Positions 1 through 7,170 of a stretch of 64,000 nucleotides of DNA are shown one piece after another; positions within the stretch are counted from its first letter, which is position 1; the number at the start of each line of letters is the position of its first letter. The translations under genes and the position numbers were made by a program. Below the pieces are notes generated by a model, which did no database searches, was not told where the DNA came from, and saw nothing but the letters and a program-made list of their open reading frames with translations. The stretch lies in contig JBDTNL010000002.1 of NCBI GenBank assembly GCA_039933785.1, positions 87,754-151,753 of the forward strand. Reading direction: 5' to 3'. This DNA is from JBDTNL01 sp039933785. Its GTDB lineage: Bacteria > Acidobacteriota > Thermoanaerobaculia > Multivoradales > JAGPDF01.

Positions 1-159
1 TTCGTCTACGACGCCGCCCAGCGCGACGAGCGCTTCCCGCGCAAGCCCCTGCCGCAGGCGCCGCCGAAGGGAAAGGAAAAGTCCAAGGTGGAAGACAAGT
101 CGGCCACACCGCCGGCCGCCGTGCCACCGCCGGCAGCACCCAGGCCCGGCGCGAGGTGA
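1..159 (+). CDS. C-terminal fragment of an unidentified protein (5' end outside window)
   Basis: The reading frame is open from base 1 and ends at a TGA at 157-159, giving the last 52 residues of a protein. The visible part is highly charged, then rich in proline and alanine, like a disordered C-terminal tail. Nothing in it identifies a family. It is convergent with the helicase gene that follows on the other strand. Confidence 0.55.
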   Translation, partial: FVYDAAQRDERFPRKPLPQAPPKGKEKSKVEDKSATPPAAVPPPAAPRPGAR

Positions 160-175
160 GAGGCATCTAGCAGCG

Positions 176-198
176 GGAGGAGCCTGGCCGGCTCCTCC
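176..198. terminator. GC-rich hairpin between convergent genes
   Basis: A 9-bp perfect stem (GGAGGAGCC / GGCTCCTCC, loop TGGCC) lies just after the stop of the first gene and touches the stop codon of the convergent helicase gene. Its position suits a bidirectional transcription stop. There is no T-tract on either side, so calling it an intrinsic terminator is tentative. Confidence 0.4.
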
Positions 199-2240
199 TA
201 GTCCCACATATCGCGCAGCTTCTTCTTGGCGTCGATACGCGCCGGCCCGCCGATGGGCCCGCCGTCCGCGGCGCGGGGCAACAGCCGTGCTTCGCGTTCG
301 AAGAGCTCCAGCACATGCGGCGGCAGGAACCGGCTGTTGGGCGCCTGGATGGAGCGGTCGCCGGTGCGCGACTGGCTGCGCACGAAGTAGCGTTGTGGCT
401 GGATGAGCGCCAGGTGGTCCTTGGCGCGCGTCATCGCAACGTAGAGCAACCGGCGTTCCTCGTCGATCTCCTCGGCATTGTCGGTCGACATGTCCGAAGG
501 AATACAGCCGTCGACCACATTGAGCACGAACACTGCGCGCCACTCCTGGCCTTTGGCCGAGTGGATCGTCGATACCGTGATCCAGTCCTCGTCGAGGTGC
601 GGCGGCCCGGCCTCGTCGCCGAGCGTCGCCGGCGGATCGAGCGCGAGCTCGGCGAGGAAACGCTCGCGCGAGGGAAAGCTCGCCGCCACCAGCTCGAGCT
701 GATCGAGATCCGATTCGCGGAGCGGCGCGTTCTCGTGCGTCCTTTCGAGCACCGGCCCGTACCAGCGCCGGACTTGCTGCAGCTGACCCTCCCAGGCGGT
801 CGACTTGCGCAATCCATGGATCGTGGCCCGCAGCCCCTGCCACTCGGCGGCGGCGTCCGCCGGAGGAACCCAGCTGTCGATGCCCTCGGCCGCGAGCGCC
901 TCGAGTGCGCGCCGCGCACCCGCGGGCCCGACGCCGCGCATCAGTTGCAGAACGCGAAACGCGGCCACCGCGTCGCGGGGATTCTCGGCCCAGCGCAGTA
1001 CCGCCAGGACATCCTTCACGTGCGCTGCCTCGAGGAACTTGAGTCCGCCGTACTTCACGAATGGAATGTCGCGGCGCGCGAGCTCGACCTCGAGCGCATC
1101 GCTGTGGTGCGCGGCCCGCACGAGCACCGCCTGCTGGCGCAGCTCGAGGCCGTCCTCGCGGTGGGCGAGGATCATCTCGGCCACCACCTCGGCCTGGCGC
1201 GATTCGTCCTCGACGGTGACGATGCGCGGCCGCGGGCCCTCACCGCGATGGGCCACCAGCGCCTTGCGAAACCGGCTCGTGCTTTCGTTGATCACCGCGT
1301 TGGCGGCGTCCAGCACCGGTTGCGTGGATCGGTAGTTGCGATCGAGCGAGATCACCTCGGCCGGGGTGGGGAAGGCGTCGGGAAAGCCGCGAATGTTGCC
1401 GACCTCGGCGGCGCGGAAGCCATAGATCGATTGCGCGTCGTCGCCCACCACCGTGAGGCCGATGCCGCTCGGGCGCAAGGCGAGGAGAATGTCCGCCTGC
1501 AGCTTGTTGGTGTCCTGATATTCGTCGACCAGGATGTGATCGAACCGCGCGCTCACCTCTCGCGCCACCGCCGGCTCGCCGACCAACAACGACCAGTAGA
1601 GCAGCAGATCGTCATAGTCGAGCACCTGCTGGCGCTGTTTGGTGTCGACGTAGGCGCGGAACAACCGGCGCAGCTCGGTCTCCCAGGACGCGCACCAGGG
1701 GAAAGCCTTGTCGAGCACGTCCTCGAGGCTCTGACCACTGTTCACCCGTCGCGAGTAGATGGCGAGACAAGTGCTCTTGCGCGGGAAGCGTTTTTCCTTC
1801 TTGTCGAGATCGAGCGACGTGCGCTCGAAATCCATCAGGTCTTCGGCGTCGCCTCGGTCGAGCACCGTGAAGGCCGGGTCGAGCCCCACCGCGGCGCCGT
1901 GGAGACGCAGCAGCCGATTGGCGACGGAGTGAAACGTTCCCGCCCACGGCAACCTGCCGCTCGATCCGCCGCGCACGCGGGACACCAGGCCCTCGGCGCG
2001 GCGCGTCATCTCGGCCGCGGCTCGCCGGGTGAACGTGAGTAGGAGGATGCGGCCCGGGTCGGCGCCCTCGAGGATCAGGTGCGCGACGCGATGGGCGAGC
2101 GTCGTCGTCTTGCCGGTGCCGGCGCCGGCGATCACCAGCAGCGGCGGTGAACCGGACGCGGCCGCGCCGAAAGTTGCCGCTGCACGCTGCTCGGCGTTGA
2201 GGGTGGCGAGGGGATCGAACGTGACGGACGGAGATGCCAT
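198..2240 (-). CDS. UvrD/PcrA/Rep-type superfamily 1 ATP-dependent DNA helicase
   Basis: This 680-residue protein has the full SF1A motif set. A Q-motif-like LNAEQR is at residues 14-19 and the Walker A GAGTGKT at 39-45. The Walker B block VDEYQDTN is near 238-245, followed by GDDAQSIYGFR (motif III). TIHSAKGQEW (motif V) is near 555 and VAMTRAK (motif VI) near the C-terminus. Such 3'-5' helicases unwind DNA in excision repair or restart stalled forks. At 680 residues it is somewhat shorter than typical PcrA/UvrD (about 720-770), mainly at the C-terminus, so assignment to UvrD, PcrA or Rep is open and I give no symbol. The ATG at 2240 sits just upstream of the motif-bearing N-terminus. It is transcribed away from the tRNA-Sec gene. 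Confidence 0.93.
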   Translation of the reverse strand: MASPSVTFDPLATLNAEQRAAATFGAAASGSPPLLVIAGAGTGKTTTLAHRVAHLILEGADPGRILLLTFTRRAAAEMTRRAEGLVSRVRGGSSGRLPWAGTFHSVANRLLRLHGAAVGLDPAFTVLDRGDAEDLMDFERTSLDLDKKEKRFPRKSTCLAIYSRRVNSGQSLEDVLDKAFPWCASWETELRRLFRAYVDTKQRQQVLDYDDLLLYWSLLVGEPAVAREVSARFDHILVDEYQDTNKLQADILLALRPSGIGLTVVGDDAQSIYGFRAAEVGNIRGFPDAFPTPAEVISLDRNYRSTQPVLDAANAVINESTSRFRKALVAHRGEGPRPRIVTVEDESRQAEVVAEMILAHREDGLELRQQAVLVRAAHHSDALEVELARRDIPFVKYGGLKFLEAAHVKDVLAVLRWAENPRDAVAAFRVLQLMRGVGPAGARRALEALAAEGIDSWVPPADAAAEWQGLRATIHGLRKSTAWEGQLQQVRRWYGPVLERTHENAPLRESDLDQLELVAASFPSRERFLAELALDPPATLGDEAGPPHLDEDWITVSTIHSAKGQEWRAVFVLNVVDGCIPSDMSTDNAEEIDEERRLLYVAMTRAKDHLALIQPQRYFVRSQSRTGDRSIQAPNSRFLPPHVLELFEREARLLPRAADGGPIGGPARIDAKKKLRDMWD

Positions 2241-2308
2241 CGGTGAAAACTACCGCAACCGCGGCAATCGGGCTCAGCCCCGGCGTGCCGCCGGATAGGA
2301 TAGTGGGC

Positions 2309-2408
2309 GGAAGCGCTCGGGGGCTGGTGCTCTCTGCGGTCTTCAAAACCGTTGTTCGGCGCCGGTTACGGCGTCGAGGGTGGGTTCGATTCCCATGCGC
2401 TTCCGCCA
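2309..2408 (+). tRNA. selC: tRNA-Sec (anticodon TCA)
   Basis: The gene has an unusually long 8-bp acceptor stem (GGAAGCGC at 2309-2316 with GCGCTTCC at 2397-2404). The anticodon loop is CTTCAAA on a CGGT/ACCG stem, so the anticodon is TCA. A long variable arm (CGGCG / CGTCG region, about 2357-2377) and a T-arm with TTCGATT follow. Discriminator G and an encoded CCA end the gene. At about 100 nt with an 8-bp acceptor it is a bacterial selenocysteine tRNA rather than a suppressor tRNA. It shows that the organism can probably decode UGA as selenocysteine, which bears directly on the interrupted gene at 4973-5554. Confidence 0.95.
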
Positions 2409-2415
2409 AGAACCG

Positions 2416-3201
2416 ATGACGACCTCTCGCCGGAACCGCCCTTTGATCGTCGGCCTCCTCGTTGCGCTGGCGGCGAACGGCGCGACTTCGGCAAACGCGG
2501 CCGATGGCGGCGACGTCCTCCGGCGGGGGGAATTTCTCGGCTTCACCTATGTGGTGGGCTGGAAGGTTCTCGACGCTGGAGTCGACCTGCCGAACGACGC
2601 GCAGCTCCTGCTGTTCTGGTTCCCGACCTCGCCGGACGAGGCTCTTCGCTCCTCTCTCGCTCGCTCGCCGGGCCTCTCGCGGCTGGCCGAGCGCTGTGTC
2701 GCCCCACTGGTCGTTCCGCCGAACGAGAAGACGCGGCACGAGAAGTATCAAGCTCCAGATGGCCAAGCGTCATTGATCTTGGCGGAGCCCAACGGTTCCG
2801 AGGTCCTCCGCTTCCCGGCGCACACAGGGCTGTTCGACGCTCGCGAGGTCGAGACGCTGTTGAAGGCAGAGATCGCTAGGCGTGAGAGTGCCGCTCGGAC
2901 CGCGCTCAGCGCCGCCGCGAAGGCCGCGGCTGGCGGTGACCAGGCCGGCGCGATCGAGGCCTACGAGAAGGTCTGGGCTGCGCGCTGCCTGTTCCCTGGG
3001 CTGGCGAAGAAGGCTGCGACGGCACTCGAGGCTCTGGGTGTTCCGGTGCAGGGCGCGCTCATCCTGCGCGAACCTCAGACGACGTCCAGCGCCCTAGCAG
3101 CAGTCGCAGGCTTTGCCTTGGAAGGCATCGCGGCCTTCCCGCGCCGCCACGATGGCGATGCCGAGCGCCACCGCAGGATCGAGCCACCACAGAGCGAATA
3201 G
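2416..3201 (+). CDS. Exported thioredoxin-fold-like protein of unknown function
   Basis: I do not recognise a named family. The ATG at 2416, eight bases after the tRNA-Sec CCA, gives 261 residues beginning with a clear Sec signal peptide (Arg-rich start, hydrophobic core, ANA-AD cleavage region near residue 27). Residues of about 55-155 read like a thioredoxin fold: a hydrophobic strand followed by FWFPTSP where a CxxC would sit, then an alpha/beta pattern. The catalytic cysteines are absent. A TPR-like helix pair (GGDQAGAIEAYEKVW) follows. The last roughly 36 codons run antisense to the 3' end of the convergent CDF gene, which is unusual, so the true C-terminus may be shorter through a frameshift or sequence error. 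It is likely periplasmic. It could be co-transcribed with the tRNA. Confidence 0.55.
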   Translation: MTTSRRNRPLIVGLLVALAANGATSANAADGGDVLRRGEFLGFTYVVGWKVLDAGVDLPNDAQLLLFWFPTSPDEALRSSLARSPGLSRLAERCVAPLVVPPNEKTRHEKYQAPDGQASLILAEPNGSEVLRFPAHTGLFDAREVETLLKAEIARRESAARTALSAAAKAAAGGDQAGAIEAYEKVWAARCLFPGLAKKAATALEALGVPVQGALILREPQTTSSALAAVAGFALEGIAAFPRRHDGDAERHRRIEPPQSE

Positions 3202-3729
3202 GGCGTTCCCTGTGAGGCCGACAAGGAGCGCCAGCGAGAGGTAGGCGCAGAGCATGTTTTGCCGACCTTCGCTTCTCGTCGCCGAGGAGCCGAGCCGGGT
3301 GCCCACTCTGGCCTTGGCCCGGGCGAGTGGCGGCATCGTGGCCAGGGTCACGATCGACAAACCGATCCCAAGCCAACTCGCCTCCGGCCGAGATCGCGTA
3401 GCCAGTGTCCAGAGGGCGTCGACCAGGATGTACGCGGCGATCGCGTAAAAACTGATCCCGATGAATCGCTGAGCTGTGCGTTCGGCAGCGGGTGAAGCGG
3501 CCCGAGCCGGCGAGAAGCGCCACAGCAGTACGACGCCGGCGAGCGCCTCGACGACGCTGTCGGCGCCGAAACCGACCAAGGCGATCGAGTGCGCCCACGC
3601 GCCAGCCACAAAAGCGACCGTTGCCTCCAGGAAATGCCAAGCCAAGCCCAACTGAGCGAGCCAGCGGGCCCGACGGACCAGATCGAGCCGTGCCTGCCCC
3701 GGGTCGCTCGTCATCATGGCTTCGCTCAT
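3094..3729 (-). CDS. Short cation-diffusion-facilitator-like membrane transporter
   Basis: The protein of about 211 residues has five or six predicted membrane segments. It carries the CDF-like sequence SIALVGFGADSVVEALAGVVLLWRF, whose acidic DSVVE box resembles the metal site of CDF transporters, and it ends in a cysteine cluster (ACDCC). The large cytoplasmic C-terminal domain of classical CDF proteins is missing, as in the short transporter subfamily. It is transcribed divergently from the MerR regulator, about 90 bp away, suggesting metal-linked control and a role in metal efflux. Starts at 3717 or 3714 are also possible because no strong ribosome-binding site favours any of them. The 3' end overlaps the convergent gene by 108 bp. 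Confidence 0.75.
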   Translation of the reverse strand: MSEAMMTSDPGQARLDLVRRARWLAQLGLAWHFLEATVAFVAGAWAHSIALVGFGADSVVEALAGVVLLWRFSPARAASPAAERTAQRFIGISFYAIAAYILVDALWTLATRSRPEASWLGIGLSIVTLATMPPLARAKARVGTRLGSSATRSEGRQNMLCAYLSLALLVGLTGNALFALWWLDPAVALGIAIVAAREGRDAFQGKACDCC

Positions 3730-3782
3730 TTGGAGTGCACGTCCACCGCGAGTGACGCTAGCACTGGCCTGCAACACACATC

Positions 3783-3814
3783 TTGACTCCGTACCCCACT
3801 ACAGGGTTCATACT
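3783..3814 (+). promoter_or_regulatory. MerR-type promoter/operator with 20-bp spacer
   Basis: TTGACT at 3783-3788 (-35) and CATACT at 3809-3814 (-10) are separated by 20 bp, the overlong spacer typical of promoters untwisted by MerR-family activators. The spacer holds an imperfect dyad (ACCC...GGGT, with CCGTA and TACAGG arms) matching the look of mer operators. The predicted start of transcription, about 3821, falls right at the GTG codon of merR (3822), so the merR message may be leaderless. Confidence 0.72.
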
Positions 3815-3821
3815 CGTCGGT

Positions 3822-4253
3822 GTGAAGAGCGCGGCGCAATACCTCACCATCGGCAGGGTCGCCCAGGACTCGGGCGTAGGGGTCGAGACGGTCCGCTTCT
3901 ACGAACGCGAAGGCTTGATCGAACGGCCAGAACGTCCGCCGTCGGGCTACCGGCATTACGAGCCGGGCGTGGTCCGGCGCATGCGGTTCATTCAACACGC
4001 CAAGGGCCTGGGTTTCTCGCTTCACGAGATCGCCGAGCTTCTCTCGCTGCGCGTCGCGCCGGATGGAACCTGTGCTGCCGTGCAGGCGCGCGCCTTGTCC
4101 AAGATCCGAGACATCGAGGTGAAGATGGCGGCCCTCCGCAAAATGCGTCGGGCGCTTCTGCGGCTGAGCGAAGCCTGCGCGGGGCCAGGTCCAGCGAGCG
4201 AGTGCCCGATCCTCGAGGCCCTCGACCAGGAGAGTCCTCGTGCGCGCCACTGA
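3822..4253 (+). CDS. merR: Mercury-type MerR family transcriptional regulator
   Basis: The 143-residue protein has the MerR winged helix at its N-terminus (TIGRVAQDSGVGVETVRFYEREGLI), the dimerisation helix, and cysteines at residues 84, 119 and 128. The spacings of 35 and 9 residues equal those of the Hg(II) ligands in Tn501 MerR (Cys79, 114, 123). This supports Hg(II) rather than Cu, Zn or Pb sensing. It should repress and activate the promoter just upstream. GTG at 3822 is chosen because an upstream ATG at 3783 lies inside the -35 element. The stop overlaps the next gene by 14 nt, so they form one operon. Confidence 0.88.
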   Translation: MKSAAQYLTIGRVAQDSGVGVETVRFYEREGLIERPERPPSGYRHYEPGVVRRMRFIQHAKGLGFSLHEIAELLSLRVAPDGTCAAVQARALSKIRDIEVKMAALRKMRRALLRLSEACAGPGPASECPILEALDQESPRARH

Positions 4254-4563
4254 GTTGATCTACTTTGCCGGCTGCCCCCACATTGCAGCGGCCCGCGAGC
4301 AGTTGGGGCGGGCGCTGGCCGAGGCGAATCTCGCGCCAGTGTGGGTCGAATATCAGACCGATGACCCCGGCCTTCCCGACTACGCGCGCGGGTTCGGTTC
4401 TCCCACGATCCTGGTCGACGGCAAAGACGTTGCGGGGTCGTCGCCCGGAGAGTGCGCGGACTCGTGCCGCCTCTACCGCGACGAGTCTGGTCGGCAGGTT
4501 GGTGTTCCGCCGTTCCAGATCATCCTCGCCGCACTCAGAGCGTCGATGATTCACCACGCATGA
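4240..4563 (+). CDS. Small thioredoxin/MerP-like thiol protein of the mer operon
   Basis: The 107-residue protein starts at GTG 4240 with an AGGAGA site at 4228-4233. Its opening strand and FAGCPH loop (Cys12), followed by a helix and a later GSPTILVDG strand, resemble a thioredoxin/glutaredoxin fold. The active site has only one cysteine. A second thiol cluster, ECADSC (Cys72 and Cys76), lies near the C-terminus. There is no signal peptide, so it is likely cytoplasmic. It overlaps merR by 14 nt and the MerT-like gene by ATGA, so it probably handles the metal ion or its thiol complex after import. A specific activity cannot be read from the sequence. Confidence 0.7.
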   Translation: MRATELIYFAGCPHIAAAREQLGRALAEANLAPVWVEYQTDDPGLPDYARGFGSPTILVDGKDVAGSSPGECADSCRLYRDESGRQVGVPPFQIILAALRASMIHHA

Positions 4564-4961
4564 GCGGCGATCGATCCAAGGGCGCGCCGCGCCGGCAGGG
4601 AGTTGCGGGTCAGCTCGCCGCCGCCGGAGCGGCGGTTTCCGGCGCGGGAGGGGCGTTCGTCGCCACTGCGGCGACGGCTTGTTGCGCCGGGCCGATTCTC
4701 GCTCCGCTCATCGTCGGCGCTCTGGGGGCCAGCGGTGCCGCGTGGGCCGCGGGCCTCAAGCCTTACAGCGCCTGGTTGCTCGCGGGATCCGCGGGGGCGC
4801 TGCTGTTCGGATTCTGGTCCACCTATCGAAAGCCGGCTGACTGCGAAGCCTCTGGCAACGGACCTGCTCGTCGCACACAGAAGATCGTGCGCGCGGTCCT
4901 GTGGGGCGCGGCCATCCTGTGGGTCGGTGCCACGGCGCTAAATCTGTTCATCCCCGCTTAA
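4560..4961 (+). CDS. MerT-like mercuric transport membrane protein
   Basis: The 133-residue protein has three hydrophobic segments and a vicinal cysteine pair (Cys41-Cys42 in TACCAGP) in the first one. This is followed by the segment GASGAAWAAGLKPY. MerT proteins use such a Cys-Cys pair in the first membrane helix to accept Hg(II) from the periplasm. The start overlaps the previous stop (ATGA), and AAGGAGG for the next gene follows the stop. The second cysteine pair of canonical MerT is not evident, so it is a divergent member. It would act in the inner membrane, upstream of the cytoplasmic thiol protein. No MerA reductase is encoded nearby. Confidence 0.75.
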   Translation: MSGDRSKGAPRRQGVAGQLAAAGAAVSGAGGAFVATAATACCAGPILAPLIVGALGASGAAWAAGLKPYSAWLLAGSAGALLFGFWSTYRKPADCEASGNGPARRTQKIVRAVLWGAAILWVGATALNLFIPA

Positions 4962-4972
4962 GGAGGCCGACA

Positions 4973-5554
4973 ATGAAGCATCTGCGGCTGACATTCCTGC
5001 TCGCGCTTGCGGCCTGCGGTGCGGCAAACCCCAGCGCCAGCTACCAGACCCTCGATGGGCAAGCCGAGCCGTTGCGCACGGCCTTCAACGCCGCCCACGG
5101 GAAGGTGCGCGCCATCTTCCTCGCCTCTCCCGCCTGAGGGGTTTGTCTGCGAGGGGTCTCCTCGCTGCAGAAGGAATGGTTGGACACGCAAACGGGAGAC
5201 GACATCGCGGTTTTCGTAGTGTGGTCGGATCAGGTAGGAGGCGCTCCGCGCTACGTCCCAGAAGCGGCGGCGCTGATGCCCGATCGACGCGCTCGCCACT
5301 ACTGGGATGGCCGCCGGGTGATGGGCAACGCATATCGCATCCTCGAGACCGAGACGGAAACGATCGACTTGGGCACGGAGGCATGGGATGTCTGGCTCCT
5401 GTTCGATCGGAATGCGATTTGGGAAGCCAGCGGCCCCCCGCGAGCGGCATGGTGGGAACATCAGCTGCAAATTCCGCCGCCGGAGCGCATGCTCGATTCG
5501 GCTCGCTTTGCCCGCAAGGCGGCGATGCTTGAAGGCGCTCGCGCGCCGCGCTAG
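4973..5554 (+). CDS. Selenocysteine-containing thioredoxin-like lipoprotein (in-frame TGA at 5135-5137)
   Basis: Read with TGA as selenocysteine, this is a 193-residue protein starting at ATG 4973 behind a strong AGGAGG (4961-4966). The N-terminus is a lipoprotein signal with lipobox LAAC (Cys15). A hydrophobic strand (VRAIFLASPA) then leads into Sec55-Gly-Val-Cys58, where thioredoxin-fold proteins carry CxxC. The frame stays open for 138 more codons with conserved-looking text (a VFVVWSD strand, and AWDVWLLFD followed by WWEHQL). It ends at TAG 5552-5554, abutting the convergent emrB stop. A hairpin with a GGUCU loop begins nine bases after the TGA, and tRNA-Sec lies 2.5 kb upstream. It closes a mercury-type operon, so a periplasmic thiol/selenol redox or Hg-binding role is inferred. 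The alternative is a nonsense mutation or base error; a standard gene caller would split it at the TGA. Confidence 0.85.
5138..5171 (+). promoter_or_regulatory. Candidate bacterial SECIS element
   Basis: Immediately 3' of the in-frame TGA the RNA can fold into an apical stem GCGAGG (5149-5154) / CCTCGC (5160-5165) with a 5-nt loop GGTCT (5155-5159). An alternative pairing, TCTGC/GCAGA (5146-5150 with 5167-5171) plus GAGG/CCTC, gives a longer stem with a bulge containing U. The loop lies 17 nt after the TGA. The G-U loop, bulged U and spacing match what SelB recognises in known bSECIS elements such as E. coli fdhF. Confidence 0.75.
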
Positions 5555-7098
5555 TGCAAGGGCACGGGCGCCGCAGGCTTGCGGTTGCGCTTGAACAGGA
5601 CCAGCAGCGGAATCACGGCCAGGAAGAAGGCGCCGCAGACCAGGAAGGCATCCATGTAGGTGAGCAGGAAGCTCTGCCGGGTGAGGGCGCCTTCGAGCGC
5701 GCCGTAGGCCTGCTGTTGTGCCGTCCACGGCGCCGAGCCGCTCGCCGCCATGCCGCGCATGGCCGCGTCGAGCCGCTCGCGGAACGCGTTGTCGTAAATC
5801 GACATGTGGCTTAACAAGGCCGTGCGGTGCGACCAGACTCGTCGCTGGATGTAGGTAGCGATAATCGCCACCCCGAACGAACCGCCGAGCTGGCGCATCA
5901 TGTTGGTGAGGCCGGCGCCCTGGGGAATGTCCTTGCCGCGCAGGCCGCCGAGCGCCAGGGTGGTGAGCGGCACGAAGAGCAGCGCCATGCCGATGCCGCG
6001 GAATACCAGCGGCCAGAAGAAGTCGTGCACCCCGGACGACAGCGTCGAGCGCGAGAGCTCCCAGGCGAAGCCGAAGAAAAACACGAATCCCGCGGCGGTC
6101 ATCAGCTGCGGCATGGCGCCGCGCTGGAGAGCCTTGCCGACGAACGGCATCATCAATGCGGTGGTCAGCGCGCCGGGTAGCAAGATCAGGCCCGTCTGCA
6201 TGGCGGTGAAGCCGAGCAGGGTCTGCGCAAAGACCGGGAAGATGAACACCGAGCTGTAGAGCCCGAAGCCCAGGATAAAGGTGAAGAAGGTGCCGACCGC
6301 GAGCGATCGATCTTTCAGCACGCGCAGGTCGACCACCGGATGCTCGGCGGTCAGCTCGCGCCAGATGAACCCAACGATCCCGCAGACCGACAGCACCGCG
6401 AGGGCGTTGATGAAGGGCGACGAGAACCAATCCTCGCGCTCGCCGCGCTCGAGCAGCACCTGCAGCGAGCCGATGCCGAGCACGAGCAGGAACATGCCTG
6501 CCCAGTCGACGCTGCCGGTCGCGCGCTTGTGCTCGGGGTCGCGGATGTAGGCCCAGATGAGCAGCGCGGCGACGATACCGATCGGCAGGTTGACGTAGAA
6601 GATCCAGCGCCAGGAGTAGTTGTCGGTGATCCAGCCGCCGAGCGTCGGGCCGATGGTCGGTCCGACTACGACACCCATGCCGAAGAGAGCATTGGCAAGA
6701 CCGAGCTCGCTCGGCGGAAAGGTCTCGACCAGCACTGATTGCGACGTCGACAGCAGCGCCGCTCCTGCCGCGCCCTGGATGAAACGGAAGGCCACCAGCT
6801 CCCAGATGCCGGTGGCCTGGCCGCAGGCGTACGAGGCGATGGTGAACACCACCACCGAGCCGACGAGATAGTTGCGACGGCCGAAGACGGTCGCGAACCA
6901 TCCGGTCATCGGAATCACGATGACGTTGGCGACCACGTAGGCGGTGATGATCCAGGTCGCCTCGTCGAGTGTCGCGCCGAGGTTGCCCATGATCTGGGGC
7001 AGGGCGACGTTCACGATCGAGGTATCGATGAGCTCGAGCATCGAGGCCAAGATCACCGTGATGGTTATGATCCACTTGCGGGCGCCTACTTCCGCCAT
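5551..7098 (-). CDS. emrB: DHA2-family (EmrB/QacA) MFS multidrug efflux transporter
   Basis: The 515-residue protein has about 14 hydrophobic segments. The N-terminal pattern, LIDTSIVNVALPQIMGNLGA, is typical of DHA2 antiporters, and motif C (GPTIGPTLGGWI) is a hallmark of drug:H+ antiport. It would be the inner-membrane pump of a tripartite EmrAB-TolC system. A ribosome-binding site (AAGGGA) precedes the ATG. It is the last gene of the operon, 72 bp after emrA. Its stop codon overlaps that of the convergent selenoprotein gene. The substrate cannot be read from sequence. Confidence 0.93.
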   Translation of the reverse strand: MAEVGARKWIITITVILASMLELIDTSIVNVALPQIMGNLGATLDEATWIITAYVVANVIVIPMTGWFATVFGRRNYLVGSVVVFTIASYACGQATGIWELVAFRFIQGAAGAALLSTSQSVLVETFPPSELGLANALFGMGVVVGPTIGPTLGGWITDNYSWRWIFYVNLPIGIVAALLIWAYIRDPEHKRATGSVDWAGMFLLVLGIGSLQVLLERGEREDWFSSPFINALAVLSVCGIVGFIWRELTAEHPVVDLRVLKDRSLAVGTFFTFILGFGLYSSVFIFPVFAQTLLGFTAMQTGLILLPGALTTALMMPFVGKALQRGAMPQLMTAAGFVFFFGFAWELSRSTLSSGVHDFFWPLVFRGIGMALLFVPLTTLALGGLRGKDIPQGAGLTNMMRQLGGSFGVAIIATYIQRRVWSHRTALLSHMSIYDNAFRERLDAAMRGMAASGSAPWTAQQQAYGALEGALTRQSFLLTYMDAFLVCGAFFLAVIPLLVLFKRNRKPAAPVPLH

Positions 7099-7170
7099 AT
7101 GGTCCCTTGCGCTTTGCTAGATGGCCGTTGGCGCTGGGGTGATTGGTGATTGACGGGTCATGGGGGTCAA

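Noticed and set aside
315..2042. 575-codon open frame on the plus strand inside the helicase gene
   Set aside because: Antisense to a full set of helicase motifs; composition (Arg/His/Ala-rich) is typical of GC-rich shadow frames.
4901..5137. A short separate protein ending at the TGA at 5135
   Set aside because: The frame continues in register past the TGA, the TGA falls at a redox-motif position, and a bSECIS-like hairpin and tRNA-Sec are present; a lipoprotein of 54 residues ending inside a beta-strand is less likely.
5180..5554. Separate gene starting at TTG 5180
   Set aside because: It is in the same frame as the upstream part, lacks a ribosome-binding site and signal peptide, and would start in the middle of a thioredoxin-like fold.
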